Part shown: positions 1 through 8,751 of the stretch, one piece after another
Layout of the letters: every line of letters starts with the position of its first letter
Position numbering within the stretch: position 1 is the first letter of the stretch
From: Ancylobacter sp. IITR112
GTDB taxonomy: Bacteria > Pseudomonadota > Alphaproteobacteria > Rhizobiales > Xanthobacteraceae
Assembly (NCBI RefSeq): GCF_041415945.1
Contig: NZ_JBGCUS010000001.1
Location: 186,001 to 250,000, forward strand
Reading direction: 5' to 3'
DNA: 64,000 nucleotides
The notes under the pieces: model-generated
What the model was told of the DNA's origin: nothing
Seen by the model: only the letters and a program-made list of their open reading frames with translations
The model's database searches: none
Translations under genes and position numbers: made by a program

Positions 1-99
1 CACACGTCGATCATCGACACGCGGCACTCCTTTCGGCTTGTTGGGCAACAGCGGCTCGATCGCGCGCCATTCGAAGTCGGTCAAATCATATCGGATCAT
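1..99 (-). pseudogene. IS5-family transposase, N-terminal end at window edge
   Basis: The minus strand reads 33 codons from an ATG at 97-99 to the window edge, beginning MIRYDLTDFEWRAIEPLLPN. This is the conserved start of IS5/IS427-type transposases. Only this end is in the window, so it may be an intact element continuing leftwards; it is entered as partial rather than proven broken. A perfect 9-bp inverted repeat lies directly upstream at 102-120. The family call rests on the motif alone. Confidence 0.7.
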
Positions 100-101
100 G
101 C

Positions 102-120
102 GAAGTCTGAATCAGACTTC
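102..120. repeat. Perfect palindrome next to the IS5-type gene
   Basis: GAAGTCTGA and TCAGACTTC flank a single A. The palindrome lies just upstream of the transposase start and may belong to the element's terminal region or promoter. Confidence 0.5.
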
Positions 121-137
121 GCCGCAATATGAAAGCC

Positions 138-485
138 TCAGCGGAACTCTCTCACCACCTCGATAGGCCCGACGATAGCGGCGTTAAACATTTCCAGCTC
201 TTCCGCGGGTATCCAGTATTCTCGTAGCGCGCGACCACCTGCTTCCTGCGCGTCGTATTGCTTCAAGAAGTCACGGCGCACCTCAAAGCGCGTGACGAAC
301 CCTGCACCGCTTTGAGGCACATTCCAATCGCGAGCGATCCTGATTGCATAGTCTTCTGACAGCACGGGATAGAAGATCGGCTGATCCGGCAGTCGCGGTG
401 GGAACGAGCGCATATCGCTTTCGCGGATAAGCGCGAGTTCGGCTGGGCCAACCGGCCGCCACAGTGTGATCGTGTCATGCTTCAT
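138..485 (-). CDS. Conserved small protein of unknown function (often labelled ADP-ribosylation/crystallin J1)
   Basis: A 115-residue soluble protein starting MKHDTITLWRPVGPAELALI and ending in a run rich in acidic and aromatic residues with the motif EYWIPAEELE. From memory, similar short proteins in proteobacteria carry the label ADP-ribosylation/crystallin J1, but I see none of the metal-binding Asp clusters of ADP-ribosylglycohydrolases, so that label should not be read as a function. There is no signal peptide or membrane segment. It stands alone between the IS5-type end and the divergent decarboxylase gene. Coding is supported by a full frame with sensible composition; function is unknown. 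Confidence 0.7.
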   Translation of the reverse strand: MKHDTITLWRPVGPAELALIRESDMRSFPPRLPDQPIFYPVLSEDYAIRIARDWNVPQSGAGFVTRFEVRRDFLKQYDAQEAGGRALREYWIPAEELEMFNAAIVGPIEVVREFR

Positions 486-646
486 GGTGCGACGTTAGCC
501 GGTCGAGTGTCACCTTTCCACCGTCCACCGCACTTATGAGTTCACGGCCTAGCTCCCTCCGTCTCGGCTTGTCACCGCGTTGTCGTGCTGTCGTCATGAG
601 GCACGTCGAAACGTCGCGTCAACGCCGAACAGGAGGGGATGCCCGG

Positions 647-3004
647 ATGGACTATTTCAAACGCTTCAACTTCCTTTTCGCGACCCCCGCCTTCGATGCG
701 GACGATCTGGAAGGCGCCCGCTATCACCAGATCGTCGCGGAGATCGAGAGCTCCGGCTTCGAGGTGGTGCGCGCCCGCACCATCGAGGACGCGGAGATTG
801 CGGTGCAAACCGACGCCGCCATCGGCTGCATGATGGTGGATTGGGGCAAGAAGGGTATGGAGGGTAAGACCGCCGCCCTTATCAACCTGATGCGCCGGCG
901 CGGCCTGGACTTCCCGATCATCCTGCTGATCCGCCGCAAGCGCTTCGAAGACGTGCCGGTCGAGGTGCTGGATTTCATCGACGGCTATGTCTTCCTCTCC
1001 GAGGAAACCCCCGCCTTCATCGCCAAGAACCTCATCAGCCGGCTCAAGCAATATGCCGAGACGCTGAAGACGCCCTTCTTCGGCGCGCTGGTGGATTATG
1101 CCGAGGAGGGCAACCAGCTCTGGACCTGCCCCGGGCATAATGGCGGCGTGTTCTACTCGCGCAGCCCGATCGGCCGGGTGTTCATGGAGCACCTGGGCGA
1201 GGCGGTGTTTCGCGACGACCTCGACAACTCCGTACTCGATCTCGGCGATCTTCTGACCCATGAGGGGCCGGCCCTCGCGGCGCAGAAGGAAGCGGCCAAG
1301 ATCTTCGGGGCCGAGAAGACCTATTTCGTGCTCAACGGCACCTCGACCTCGAACAAGGTCGCGCTCTCCGCCCTCGTGACCGATGGCGACCTCGTGCTGT
1401 TCGACCGCAACAACCACAAGGCCGCCCATCATGGCGCGCTGATGATCTCCGGCGGCATTCCGGTCTATGTGCCGACCGTGCGCAATGCCTGGGGATTGAT
1501 CGGCCCCATGGATGTCGCGGCGCTGGACGAGGAGGCGCTGCGCGAGCGCATCCGCACCCATCCGCTGGTCACCGACCCCGAGGCCTGGCAGAAGCCGCGG
1601 CCGTTCCGCGTCGCCGTCGTCGAGCAATGCACCTATGACGGCACGATCCACAATGCCGAGATGATCCTCGGGAAGATCGGGCATCTGTGCGACTACATCA
1701 TGTTCGACGAGGCCTGGGCAGGCTTCATGAAGTTCCACCCGCTTTATGCCGGGCGCTTCGCCATGGGGCTGAAGGATCTGGGACCGGACGCGCCGGGCAT
1801 CATCGCCACCCAGTCGACCCACAAGCAGCTCGCGAGCTTCAGCCAAGCCTCGCAGATCCACATGAAGGACCGGCATATCAAGGGGCAGAAGCGGCGCGTG
1901 GAGCATCGGCGCTTCAATGAGAGCTTCATGCAGCACGCCTCCACCTCGCCCTTCTACCCGCTGTTCGCCTCGCTCGATGTTGGCGCGCAGATGATGAAGG
2001 GACGCTCCGGCGAAGTGCTGTGGGACGACACGATCCGCCTCGGCATCGAGCTGCGCAAGAAGATCCGCGCGGTGCGCCGGGAGTTCGAGGAGAAGGAACA
2101 GCGCCCCGAGCGCCGCTGGTTCTTCGAGCCCTTCGTACCGGACCGGGTGGCGATTCCCGATGCCGCCAGCCCCGGCGCCGTGCATGACGTGCCGTGGGAG
2201 AGCGTCTCCACCGACCAGCTCGCCACCAACCCGGCCTTCTGGCACCTCACGCCGGGGGCCGCCTGGCACGGCTATGCCGGCATGGCGGCGGGCTTCGCCA
2301 TGACCGATCCCAACAAGCTGACGCTGCTGACGCCCGGCTTCGACCGTTCCACCGGCGCCTATGCGGAGCACGGAATCCCGGCCCCCGTGGTCGCGCAATA
2401 TCTGCGCGAGAACCGCATCGTCGCGGAGAAGAACGACCTCAATTCGCTGCTGTTCCTGCTCACCCCGGGCGTTGAATCGAGCAAGGCCGGCACGCTGATC
2501 AGCGGTCTGGTCGCCTTCAAGAAGCTGCATGATGACAACGCGCTGCTGGAAGACGCGATCCCCGAATTCTACCGGCGCCGGCCCGGGCGTTATGACGGCG
2601 TGCGCCTGCGCGACCTGTGCGGGGAGATGCACCGCTTCTTCCGCAGCGCCAATGTCAGCGCGTTGCAGGCCATGCAGTTCAAGGCCGAGCACCTGCCCGA
2701 TATCGCGCTGTCTCCCCACGATGCGGCGCGCTGCCTCGTGCGCAACGATGTGGACTACCTGCCCATCGACGCCATTTCCGGGCGTATCGCCACCACGCCC
2801 TTCGTGGTCTACCCGCCGGGCATCGCCACGATCGTCCCCGGCGAGAGGCTCACGGAGCGCGCCCAGCCGATGATCGACTATCTCAGGATGTTCGAGGCCT
2901 GCTTCAATACGTTTCCGGGCTTTGATGTCGAGATCCAGGGTGTCTATCGCGAGACCGATGGCGCCGGTCGTATCCGGCTCTATACCTATGTGATTGCGGA
3001 ATAA
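647..3004 (+). CDS. Orn/Lys/Arg decarboxylase, PLP-dependent (inducible-type fold)
   Basis: A 785-residue fold-type I pyridoxal-phosphate amino-acid decarboxylase that would convert arginine, lysine or ornithine to a polyamine precursor plus CO2. An N-terminal wing (response-regulator-like) domain covers about residues 1-130. The PLP domain follows, with the motif STHKQ and Schiff-base lysine at residue 393, then a C-terminal domain. The length fits the large bacterial biodegradative/biosynthetic class. I chose ATG 647 because AGGAGGGG at 631-638 sits eight bases upstream; the frame stays open back to 536 but lacks such a site. Substrate cannot be decided from sequence. A GNAT acetyltransferase gene follows 20 bp downstream, suggesting amine production and acetylation. 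Confidence 0.9.
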   Translation: MDYFKRFNFLFATPAFDADDLEGARYHQIVAEIESSGFEVVRARTIEDAEIAVQTDAAIGCMMVDWGKKGMEGKTAALINLMRRRGLDFPIILLIRRKRFEDVPVEVLDFIDGYVFLSEETPAFIAKNLISRLKQYAETLKTPFFGALVDYAEEGNQLWTCPGHNGGVFYSRSPIGRVFMEHLGEAVFRDDLDNSVLDLGDLLTHEGPALAAQKEAAKIFGAEKTYFVLNGTSTSNKVALSALVTDGDLVLFDRNNHKAAHHGALMISGGIPVYVPTVRNAWGLIGPMDVAALDEEALRERIRTHPLVTDPEAWQKPRPFRVAVVEQCTYDGTIHNAEMILGKIGHLCDYIMFDEAWAGFMKFHPLYAGRFAMGLKDLGPDAPGIIATQSTHKQLASFSQASQIHMKDRHIKGQKRRVEHRRFNESFMQHASTSPFYPLFASLDVGAQMMKGRSGEVLWDDTIRLGIELRKKIRAVRREFEEKEQRPERRWFFEPFVPDRVAIPDAASPGAVHDVPWESVSTDQLATNPAFWHLTPGAAWHGYAGMAAGFAMTDPNKLTLLTPGFDRSTGAYAEHGIPAPVVAQYLRENRIVAEKNDLNSLLFLLTPGVESSKAGTLISGLVAFKKLHDDNALLEDAIPEFYRRRPGRYDGVRLRDLCGEMHRFFRSANVSALQAMQFKAEHLPDIALSPHDAARCLVRNDVDYLPIDAISGRIATTPFVVYPPGIATIVPGERLTERAQPMIDYLRMFEACFNTFPGFDVEIQGVYRETDGAGRIRLYTYVIAE

Positions 3005-3024
3005 GCGGGAGTCCGGGTTCGTTC

Positions 3025-3585
3025 ATGGAGCAGGAGAACGCAGTCATCGTCCGCCCGACGCGGGATTCCGACGTGGATGCCATGCTGGCAATCTACCGCC
3101 ATCACATCCGCCGTGGCGTCGAGGAGGGGGTGGACGACAATGACACGCCGCAGCCCGACGACCTGCGGGAGCGGCGCAAGAACCTGAAGAACCGCCGCTT
3201 TCCCCACATCGTCGCGGTCCGGGACGGCGAGGTGGTGGGCTATGCCTATGTCGTGCTGTTCCGCAAGCGCCCGGCCTATCGCTACACCGTCAAACATTCC
3301 ATCTACGTCCACCACCGGCACATTGGCTACGGCATCGGCAGCCGGCTCATGCGCAGCCTGATCGATGCCTGCGCGGCCGCCGGCTTCCGACAGATGATCG
3401 GCTATATCGACGGCGACAACACCGCCTCGCTCGCCATCCATGAGCGGTTCGGCTTTGTCCGGGTGGGGTTTCTCCCCGCAGTCGCCTACCGTTATGGCCG
3501 CTGGGCCGACAGCGTCATGGTGCAGCGCTCTCTGGGGCCCGGCGCCACCGCTCCGCCTACGCCCCTGCCCCTCTCCACCTATTGA
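3025..3585 (+). CDS. GNAT-family N-acetyltransferase (phosphinothricin acetyltransferase-like)
   Basis: A 186-residue GNAT protein. An acetyl-CoA-binding segment is visible around residues 93-115 (SIYVHHRHIGYGIGSRLMRS), the usual Q/RxxGxG/A loop, and a C-terminal strand region (GFVRVGFLPAVAYRYGRWAD) matches Bar/PAT-type enzymes. It would acetylate the amino group of a small amine or amino acid in the cytoplasm. It follows the decarboxylase by 20 bp on the same strand, probably one transcript, so the decarboxylation product is a plausible but unproven substrate. The last 15 or so residues are Pro-rich and probably disordered. Confidence 0.85.
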   Translation: MEQENAVIVRPTRDSDVDAMLAIYRHHIRRGVEEGVDDNDTPQPDDLRERRKNLKNRRFPHIVAVRDGEVVGYAYVVLFRKRPAYRYTVKHSIYVHHRHIGYGIGSRLMRSLIDACAAAGFRQMIGYIDGDNTASLAIHERFGFVRVGFLPAVAYRYGRWADSVMVQRSLGPGATAPPTPLPLSTY

Positions 3586-3733
3586 GGAATAGGCCGATGT
3601 CCCCGGCGCCGCTCGCGGCGCTCGCGGGTTTGTGGCGCTCACCCCTCGGACATCCTCCGACCCCATTTGCGCGGGGTGGACCGTCAGACGACGGCCCAAT
3701 CGGGTTATCGTCAAGCCAATCTGCTCAGCGACC

Positions 3734-3760
3734 TGAACCGCCCCGGTTTCACCGGAGGCC
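3734..3760. repeat. Terminal inverted repeat of an IS3-family (IS51-like) element
   Basis: The sequence TGAACCGCCCCGGTTTCACC and the following GGAGGCC resemble the outer ends of IS3-family IS51/ISRle-type elements. It lies immediately beyond the 3' end of the transposase remnant, as an end repeat should. I did not find the matching repeat at the other end. Confidence 0.55.
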
Positions 3761-4296
3761 ATTTGGTTCAAGTCGCGCCGCCATTTGCTGCTCACCGAGC
3801 ATGACGTAGTAGCGCTCCTCGGCTTCGGCCGGCGGGATGTTGCCGATAGGCTCCAGCAGCCGGCGATGGTTGAACCAGTCAACCCAGGTCAGCGTGGCGA
3901 ACTCGACGGCCTCGAAGGATCGCCAAGGCCCCCGTCGATGGATGACCTCGGCCTTGTAGAGGCCGTTGATCGTCCCGGCGAGTGCGTTGTCATAGCTGTC
4001 ACCGACGCTGCCGACCGAGGGCTCGATGCCGGCCTCAGCCAGCCGTTCGGTGTAGCGAATGCTCACATATTGCGAACCGCGGTCGCGACGGTGTACCAGG
4101 CCGCCGCGATGAGCGGGCCGTCCAGCCGCTCGACGGTGCAACGGGCAACGTCAAACCCCTCGCGCATCATCTGTCACCAGACCTTGCGCGCTCCATAGAC
4201 CTCGAAGTTCGCGGCGAACACGCGCTCGATCTCGGGTCGCAAGGCCGCGTCCCGTTCGGTCATGTTCACGCGCCTGAATGGGTCGTCGACATCCGG
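3749..4296 (-). pseudogene. IS3-family transposase (orfB, rve integrase core), dead remnant
   Basis: The minus strand carries pieces of an IS3 OrfB. The upstream piece (about 4296-4150) reads ALRPEIERVFAANFEVYGA and is broken by an in-frame TGA where family members have Arg after VYGxRKVW. The downstream piece (to 3749) holds DRGSQYVS, SVGDSYDNALAGTINGLYK and the usual C-terminal WVDWFNHRRL...PPAEAE. About 70 codons carrying the first catalytic Asp region are missing between them. The catalytic Glu of the DDE triad (NALAETING in relatives) is Gly here. Stop, deletion and active-site loss make it non-functional. Confidence 0.85.
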
Positions 4297-4371
4297 CTAA
4301 TGATGTAGATGATCCGTCTCAAGAAGGATCATAAATATAGATCGAACATAGTTGTAATAAATAATCATGTC

Positions 4372-4394
4372 ATTTCGTAAGTCCGCTACGAAAT
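4372..4394. promoter_or_regulatory. Inverted repeat upstream of the BCCT transporter (candidate operator)
   Basis: ATTTCGTA and TACGAAAT are perfect 8-bp arms separated by seven bases, in an AT-rich stretch (4320-4400) unlike the surrounding GC-rich DNA. The spacing and position 145 bp before the transporter start fit a dimeric repressor site. The rest of 4301-4538 shows no gene. Confidence 0.5.
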
Positions 4395-4538
4395 AAGTCG
4401 CCATCGGCGCAATGGAGGCGAAAAATCGCCTGCTCAGTGCGTTGCAGGATAGGCGCGGCAGGTTCATCCGGTTATGAATGAGGCTTCTTGGGTTCGCCTT
4501 GGCGGCTCCGTCACGTTCTGACGCGAAAGGAGCAAGAG

Positions 4539-6533
4539 ATGTTCAAACCGTTTATCATTAATCCGCCGGTCTTTTTCGGCTCCGTGATCATCATCTGTCT
4601 GTTTCTGGCAGTCGGTATTCTGGTGCCAGAGCAGGCCGGCACCGTTTTTGGCACGCTGCAGGCCAAGATTCTCGCCGGGTTCGGATGGCTCTACCTGCTT
4701 GCGGTCGGCATCTTCCTCGCCAGCGTGCTGCTGCTCTGCCTCGGTGACTTCGGCCGGCTCAGGCTGGGTCCGGACGATTCGACGCCCGATTTCCGCTTCT
4801 CGTCCTGGATCGCCATGCTGTTCGCGGCGGGCATGGGCATCGGCCTCATGTTCTATGCCGTCGGCGAACCCATCACCCATTTCATGCAGCCCCCCACCGC
4901 CGAGCCGCGTTCCATAGCGGCGATGCGCGAGGCGATGTCGGTGACCTTCTTCCACTGGGGCATCCATGCCTGGGCGATCTACGCGGTGGTGGGCCTGTCG
5001 CTTGCCTATTTCGGCTACCGCTACAACCTGCCGCTGACCATCCGTTCCGGGCTCTACCCGCTGCTCAAGGAGCGTATCAACGGGCCGGTCGGCCACGCCG
5101 TCGACATCTTCGCCATTGTCGGCACGATGTTCGGCATCGCCACCTCGCTCGGCCTCGGGGTCAGCCAGATCAATGCCGGGCTGAACTATCTCACCGGGCT
5201 GGCGGTCGGCCCGCAGGTGCAGTTGCCGCTGATCGCGCTGATCACCGGCCTCGCCACGGTGTCCGTCGTCACTGGCCTCGACAAGGGCGTGCGTATCCTC
5301 TCCGAGCTCAATCTCGGCGTCGCCATCCTGCTCATGCTCTTCGTGCTGGTGATGGGGCCGACGGAGCTGCTGTTCCGCGACTTCGTGCAGAATATCGGGC
5401 TCTATCTCGACACGCTGGTGCTGCGCACCTTCAACATCTATGCCTATGAGCCCACACCTTGGATCGACGGCTGGACCCTGTTCTACTGGGCCTGGTGGAT
5501 TTCCTGGTCGCCTTTCGTCGGCATGTTCATCGCCCGCATCTCGCGCGGGCGCACGGTGCGCGAATTCGTCGTCGCGGTGCTGTTCATCCCGGCGGGCTTC
5601 ACCTTTTTCTGGATGACCGTCTTCGGCAACACCGCCATCTTCATTGATGCCGGCGTGGCCGCCGGCGCCCTCGGGCGGGACGTGGCGGCGGATGTCTCGG
5701 TCGGGTTGTTCCAGTTCTTCGAATATCTGCCGTTCCCGGCCGTTACCTCGACGCTGGCGGTGCTTCTGATCGCCGTGTTCTTCGTCACCTCCTCGGATTC
5801 CGGCTCGCTTGTGGTGGATTCCATCGCGGCGGGCGGCGAGACGCAGACCACCACCGGCCAGCGCGTATTCTGGTGCGCGCTCGAAGGCGCGGTCGCCGCG
5901 GGGCTGCTCCTGACGGGCGGGCTGGGCGCGCTGCAATCGGCCACCATTGCCAGCGCGCTGCCCTTCACCTTTGTCATGCTGGCGCTGGTCTGGGCGCTGT
6001 TTGTGGGCATGCGGGCCGATATCGCCCAGCACCGGGCGCAGGCGCGCCAGCCCGTCTCCCTGCCCGTCGCGCCGGCGGCCGGCGTCACCTGGCAGCGTCG
6101 GCTCGCGCTGATGCTGCACGCCCCCACACAGGATGAGATCGAGCGTTTCATCGGCACGGAGGTCCGTCCGGCGCTGGAGCAGGTGGCGAAGGAACTGACC
6201 CGGCGCGGCCGCGAGGCGCAGGTGCATGAGGAGGAGAACGGCGCCGTCGCCTTGCGCTCCCCGGCCGAGAATGTGCGCGATTTCGTCTATGGCGTCAGCG
6301 CCGTGGCCCACCGGCTGCCCACCGTGCTCACCGCGGGCGCGGTCAGGCCGGAATACCGTTACGAGGCGCGCACCTATTTTTCCAGCGGCGGACGCGGCTA
6401 TGACGTGATGGGCCTGACCCCGGACCAGATCATCACCGATGTGCTGGTGCAGTTCGAGCGCTATCTCAACCTCGTGCACTCGCCGGAAACCCAGCTTGTG
6501 CACGCCGCTCCCGAACATGAGGGAGAGGGCTAG
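4539..6533 (+). CDS. BCCT-family transporter (choline/betaine/carnitine type, BetT-like)
   Basis: A 664-residue inner-membrane carrier with about 12 hydrophobic segments. Family marks include [15 protein letters not shown] in TM3 and the aromatic box [17 protein letters not shown] near residue 313, where the trimethylammonium group binds. A hydrophilic cytoplasmic tail of about 150 residues follows the last helix; such long tails are typical of BetT-type choline/betaine carriers and act in osmotic control. ATG 4539 is preferred to upstream alternatives because AAAGGAGC at 4526-4533 sits just before it. It stands alone in front of a convergent flavoprotein gene. The exact substrate is open. 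Confidence 0.9.
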   Translation: MFKPFIINPPVFFGSVIIICLFLAVGILVPEQAGTVFGTLQAKILAGFGWLYLLAVGIFLASVLLLCLGDFGRLRLGPDDSTPDFRFSSWIAMLFAAGMGIGLMFYAVGEPITHFMQPPTAEPRSIAAMREAMSVTFFHWGIHAWAIYAVVGLSLAYFGYRYNLPLTIRSGLYPLLKERINGPVGHAVDIFAIVGTMFGIATSLGLGVSQINAGLNYLTGLAVGPQVQLPLIALITGLATVSVVTGLDKGVRILSELNLGVAILLMLFVLVMGPTELLFRDFVQNIGLYLDTLVLRTFNIYAYEPTPWIDGWTLFYWAWWISWSPFVGMFIARISRGRTVREFVVAVLFIPAGFTFFWMTVFGNTAIFIDAGVAAGALGRDVAADVSVGLFQFFEYLPFPAVTSTLAVLLIAVFFVTSSDSGSLVVDSIAAGGETQTTTGQRVFWCALEGAVAAGLLLTGGLGALQSATIASALPFTFVMLALVWALFVGMRADIAQHRAQARQPVSLPVAPAAGVTWQRRLALMLHAPTQDEIERFIGTEVRPALEQVAKELTRRGREAQVHEEENGAVALRSPAENVRDFVYGVSAVAHRLPTVLTAGAVRPEYRYEARTYFSSGGRGYDVMGLTPDQIITDVLVQFERYLNLVHSPETQLVHAAPEHEGEG

Positions 6534-6553
6534 CGCGCGGCGTGGGGCGCGCT
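6532..6553. terminator. Possible hairpin between convergent genes
   Basis: AGCGCGC and GCGCGCT form a 7-bp stem with an eight-base loop in the gap between the convergent BCCT and FAD-oxidase genes. No U-tract follows, so this is a weak terminator candidate. Confidence 0.3.
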
Positions 6554-6558
6554 CCGCG

Positions 6559-7866
6559 TCAGCGGCGCTCGGCCCAGTCGCGCAGCCGGTACCAGGCGGC
6601 GACGATCGGCACGAACCAGGGAGTGCCGGAATAGAGCGGCACGGCGGGGAAGCGGTCGCGGTCGAAGGCGGTCGGCTGGTTCTGCCGGCCGAGGATTTTC
6701 TGCGCGGTCTGGTAGCCGAGATAGGACATCAGCGCGACGCCATTGCCGTTGCAGCCGGCGGCGAAGTCGGAATTGTCGCGCCGGCCCATATGCGCGACCT
6801 TGTCGGCGGTCATGCCGACGAAGCCGCTCCACGCATGGGTGATCTTGTAGGCTTTCAGCTCCGGCCAGATGTCTGTCATCCGTTCATAGATCGCGGGGGC
6901 GGCGTCGCGGTCGTCGCGCTCGAAGAAGCCGGGACGCGAGCCGAACAGGATGCGGCTGCCATCGGGCGAGGGGCGCGAATAGATCACGTCGCGGCGGGTG
7001 TCGGAGATCATCCGCCCCCCGGGGATCAGCGTCTCGATGAGGTCGGCCGGCAGCGGCTCGGTGGCGATCTGGTAGCTTTTCACCGGCACCACGCGGCGGG
7101 CGAGTTCCGGGTGGCCGTCCTTGCGGGTATAGCCATTGGTGGCGCTGACCACATGGCGGGCGAGAATCGTGCCGCGCTCGGTGGTGACGCGCTTCATCCC
7201 GTCGCCGGCGTCAACCACAGGTGCCGCCTTGGCGTGGGAGCGCAGCGTCACGCCGGCCTTGCGGGCACGCTCGCGCAGCGCGCGATGGTATTTGCCGGGG
7301 TGCAGCCCGCCATATTCGTCGACGACCATGCCGCCGAAATAATAATCCGAGCCGATCACCTGCCGCTGGTTTTCGCGGTCGTAGAAATGGACGTTCACGC
7401 CCGTCTTCTCCGCGAGAATCCGCCCGTTGCGCCGGGTCGGTTCGACCAGTGCGCGCGCATGGGCGCCGAAGAAGCGGCCTTTGATGGCGAGATCGGCGTC
7501 GAGGCGCTCGCCCTCGATCAGGTTCTGCAGGTAATCGAAGGAGGAAATACTGTCGCCGATCATACGGTCGAACAGTTCGGGGTCGATGCCCTTGATGGCG
7601 CCGCCGACCACCAGCTTCTGGCCGCTCGACACCATGCCGCCGGAGCGCGTGGAGCCGCCCTCGCCGAGCCGCCCGCCATCGACCACCACCACGTCGAGCC
7701 CGGCGCGGGCAAGCTCGGTGGCCGCGTTGAGGCCGGCATAGCCCGAGCCGATGACGACCACGTCGGCGCGGGGGGGGAGCGGGTCGAGGTCGGTCTCCGG
7801 CGCGGCTGCTTCCCACCAATAGGGTTCGGTCTTGAAGCCTTCCGCGAAAATGTCTGCTGCCGACAT
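6559..7866 (-). CDS. FAD-dependent amine/amino-acid oxidase (PuuB/OrdL-like, DAO family)
   Basis: A 435-residue DAO-family flavoprotein. A dinucleotide-binding GxGxxG (VVIGSGYAGLNAATEL) lies near residue 37 and the STRSGGMVSSG segment matches gamma-glutamylputrescine oxidase relatives. The C-terminal FAD-contact region reads FAAGCNGNGVALM. It would oxidise a C-N bond of an amine or amino-acid derivative and pass electrons to oxygen or the quinone pool. Genes for an amino-acid ABC transporter lie upstream on the same strand, and a second related oxidase lies at 12791-14113, so a common imported substrate is likely. Substrate is not determinable from sequence. Confidence 0.85.
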   Translation of the reverse strand: MSAADIFAEGFKTEPYWWEAAAPETDLDPLPPRADVVVIGSGYAGLNAATELARAGLDVVVVDGGRLGEGGSTRSGGMVSSGQKLVVGGAIKGIDPELFDRMIGDSISSFDYLQNLIEGERLDADLAIKGRFFGAHARALVEPTRRNGRILAEKTGVNVHFYDRENQRQVIGSDYYFGGMVVDEYGGLHPGKYHRALRERARKAGVTLRSHAKAAPVVDAGDGMKRVTTERGTILARHVVSATNGYTRKDGHPELARRVVPVKSYQIATEPLPADLIETLIPGGRMISDTRRDVIYSRPSPDGSRILFGSRPGFFERDDRDAAPAIYERMTDIWPELKAYKITHAWSGFVGMTADKVAHMGRRDNSDFAAGCNGNGVALMSYLGYQTAQKILGRQNQPTAFDRDRFPAVPLYSGTPWFVPIVAAWYRLRDWAERR

Positions 7867-8004
7867 GGCACTGCCTCTGGTTGAAGGGGCGCCGGCGGCG
7901 ATTGGCCGTGCCGCCGCCCCGATGGCGACGATGGGCGCCCCGCATGCGGGGGGGAGGGGTGGGCGGCCTGTTCTGGCGGGGCTGCCGGCCTCGGTTCGTT
8001 GCGG

Positions 8005-8751
8005 TCAGAGCACCTGGCCGAGGAATTCGCGGGTGCGCGCGTCCTGCGGCGCGTCGAAAATCTGCGCCGGCGGGCCGCTTTCGACGATGCGGCCGTGATC
8101 GGTGAAGCAGATCCGGTCGGCCACCTCGCGGGCGAATTTCATCTCGTGGGTGACGAGGATGCAGGTCAGGCCGTCATCCACCAGTTCGCGAATGGCGGTG
8201 AGCACGTCCTTCACCGTCTCGGGGTCGAGCGCGGCCGTCACCTCGTCGAACAGGATCACCTGCGGTTCCATGGCGAGCGCGCGGGCGATGGCGACGCGCT
8301 GCTGCTGGCCGCCGGAAAGCTGCCCGGGATAGGCGTCGGCCTTGTTGGAGAGGCGCACCTTGGCGAGGAGGCGATGGGCGCGCTCCTCGACCTCCCTGCG
8401 GTCATGGCCCAGCACCTGGATCGGCGCCATCATGATGTTCTGCAGCGCGGTGCGGTGCGGGAACAGGTTGTACTGCTGGAACACCATCGAAACCTGATGG
8501 CGCAGCGGGCGCATCTGCTTCTCGGTGCGCAGCTTGTGCACCTCGTGGGTGCCGACGCGGATGCTACCGCTGTCGATCGGGATCAGGCCGTTGATGCAGC
8601 GCAATATGGTCGATTTTCCCGAGCCCGACGGGCCGATGATACATACCGCCTCGCCATCCTTCACGCTCAGCGAGATGCCCTTGAGCACCTGGAAAGAGCC
8701 GAAGCTCTTGGTGACGCTGTCGAGTTCGATCAGCGCATCGGCCCGGTTCAT
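8005..8751 (-). CDS. Polar amino-acid ABC transporter, ATP-binding protein
   Basis: A 248-residue ATPase of the GlnQ/HisP type. Walker A is GPSGSGKST, the signature is LSGGQQQR, Walker B is VILFDEVTAALDP (Val where most relatives have Pro) and the switch region is LVTHEMKFAREVADR. It energises uptake through the two permeases encoded directly upstream on the same strand. The start codon overlaps the stop of the second permease gene (8748), indicating translational coupling. The set belongs to the PAAT family; the ligand is probably an amino acid or a related amine. Confidence 0.93.
   Translation of the reverse strand: MNRADALIELDSVTKSFGSFQVLKGISLSVKDGEAVCIIGPSGSGKSTILRCINGLIPIDSGSIRVGTHEVHKLRTEKQMRPLRHQVSMVFQQYNLFPHRTALQNIMMAPIQVLGHDRREVEERAHRLLAKVRLSNKADAYPGQLSGGQQQRVAIARALAMEPQVILFDEVTAALDPETVKDVLTAIRELVDDGLTCILVTHEMKFAREVADRICFTDHGRIVESGPPAQIFDAPQDARTREFLGQVL

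Noticed and set aside
138..485. Reading the small gene as an ADP-ribosylating toxin or hydrolase
   Set aside because: Despite the common database label I see no ADP-ribose-binding or metal-binding motifs and no antitoxin partner.
536..646. N-terminal extension of the decarboxylase to ATG 536
   Set aside because: Ser/Arg-rich residues unlike the family; the strong ribosome site at 631-638 points to ATG 647.
572..2719. A 715-codon antisense frame across the decarboxylase
   Set aside because: The plus-strand product has complete PLP-enzyme motifs and a good ribosome site; the antisense frame has neither.
3582..3809. A 75-codon frame after the acetyltransferase gene
   Set aside because: It overlaps the IS3 terminal repeat, has Pro/Arg-rich composition and no homologous feature.
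7938..7951. Palindrome CCCCGCATGCGGGG between the FAD oxidase and ABC ATPase genes
   Set aside because: Self-complementary without a loop, in very GC-rich spacer; no promoter or terminator context.
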